A DNA stretch of 5,955 nt from Caldisericota bacterium (GTDB lineage: Bacteria; Caldisericota; Caldisericia; Cryosericales; Cryosericaceae). Both the position numbers and the translations under genes were made by a program. The notes under the pieces were generated by a model. That model saw nothing but the letters and a program-made list of their open reading frames with translations, ran no database searches and was not told where the DNA came from. Shown here one piece after another: positions 5,955 through 5,955 of this stretch; the first letter of the stretch is position 1; the number at the start of each line of letters is the position of its first letter. The DNA lies in NCBI GenBank assembly GCA_026390215.1, contig JAPLGJ010000030.1, positions 1-5,955 on the forward strand, read 5' to 3'.

Positions 5955-5955
5955 A

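Overview
This window comes from a high-GC bacterial chromosome or large contig. Evidence is GC-rich third codon positions in most genes, strong AGGAGG-type Shine-Dalgarno sites and tight gene spacing. Nothing in it identifies the genus. No rRNA, tRNA, CRISPR array, transposase or insertion-sequence end was found, and no gene-free stretch exceeds about 135 bases.

Layout, left to right. (1) Bases 1-224 carry the 3' end of a plus-strand gene whose start lies outside the window; its last 73 residues resemble the C-terminus of a GNAT acetyltransferase. (2) A 133-base gap (225-357) contains an 8-G run, an imperfect dyad and a 7-bp inverted repeat just upstream of a ribosome binding site. (3) Bases 358-1497 encode a 379-residue FAD-dependent oxidoreductase of the geranylgeranyl-reductase type. 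Its codon use is visibly less GC-biased than its neighbours'. (4) A 127-base gap (1498-1624) holds a GC-rich hairpin. (5) Bases 1625-5008 are a compact three-gene ABC-2 exporter operon: one ATPase with a C-terminal DUF4162-like domain, then two paralogous six-helix permeases with large extracytoplasmic loops. Gaps between these genes are 1 and 14 bases. (6) Convergent to it, on the minus strand, an aminoglycoside-phosphotransferase-fold (APH) kinase-like gene fills 5052-5954 and may continue past the right edge.

How they may work together. The exporter genes clearly form one transcriptional and functional unit, in the same order (ATPase, permease, permease) as the linearmycin-resistance exporter LnrLMN of Bacillus subtilis. 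The substrate cannot be read from the sequence. The GNAT-like and APH-like genes belong to families that often modify small molecules, including antibiotics, so a detoxification neighbourhood is possible but unproven. The flavoprotein is the likeliest outsider: same strand, but separated by a hairpin-bearing gap and different in codon use. I see no clear sign of a wholly new system; the flavoprotein and its upstream region are the parts most worth following up.
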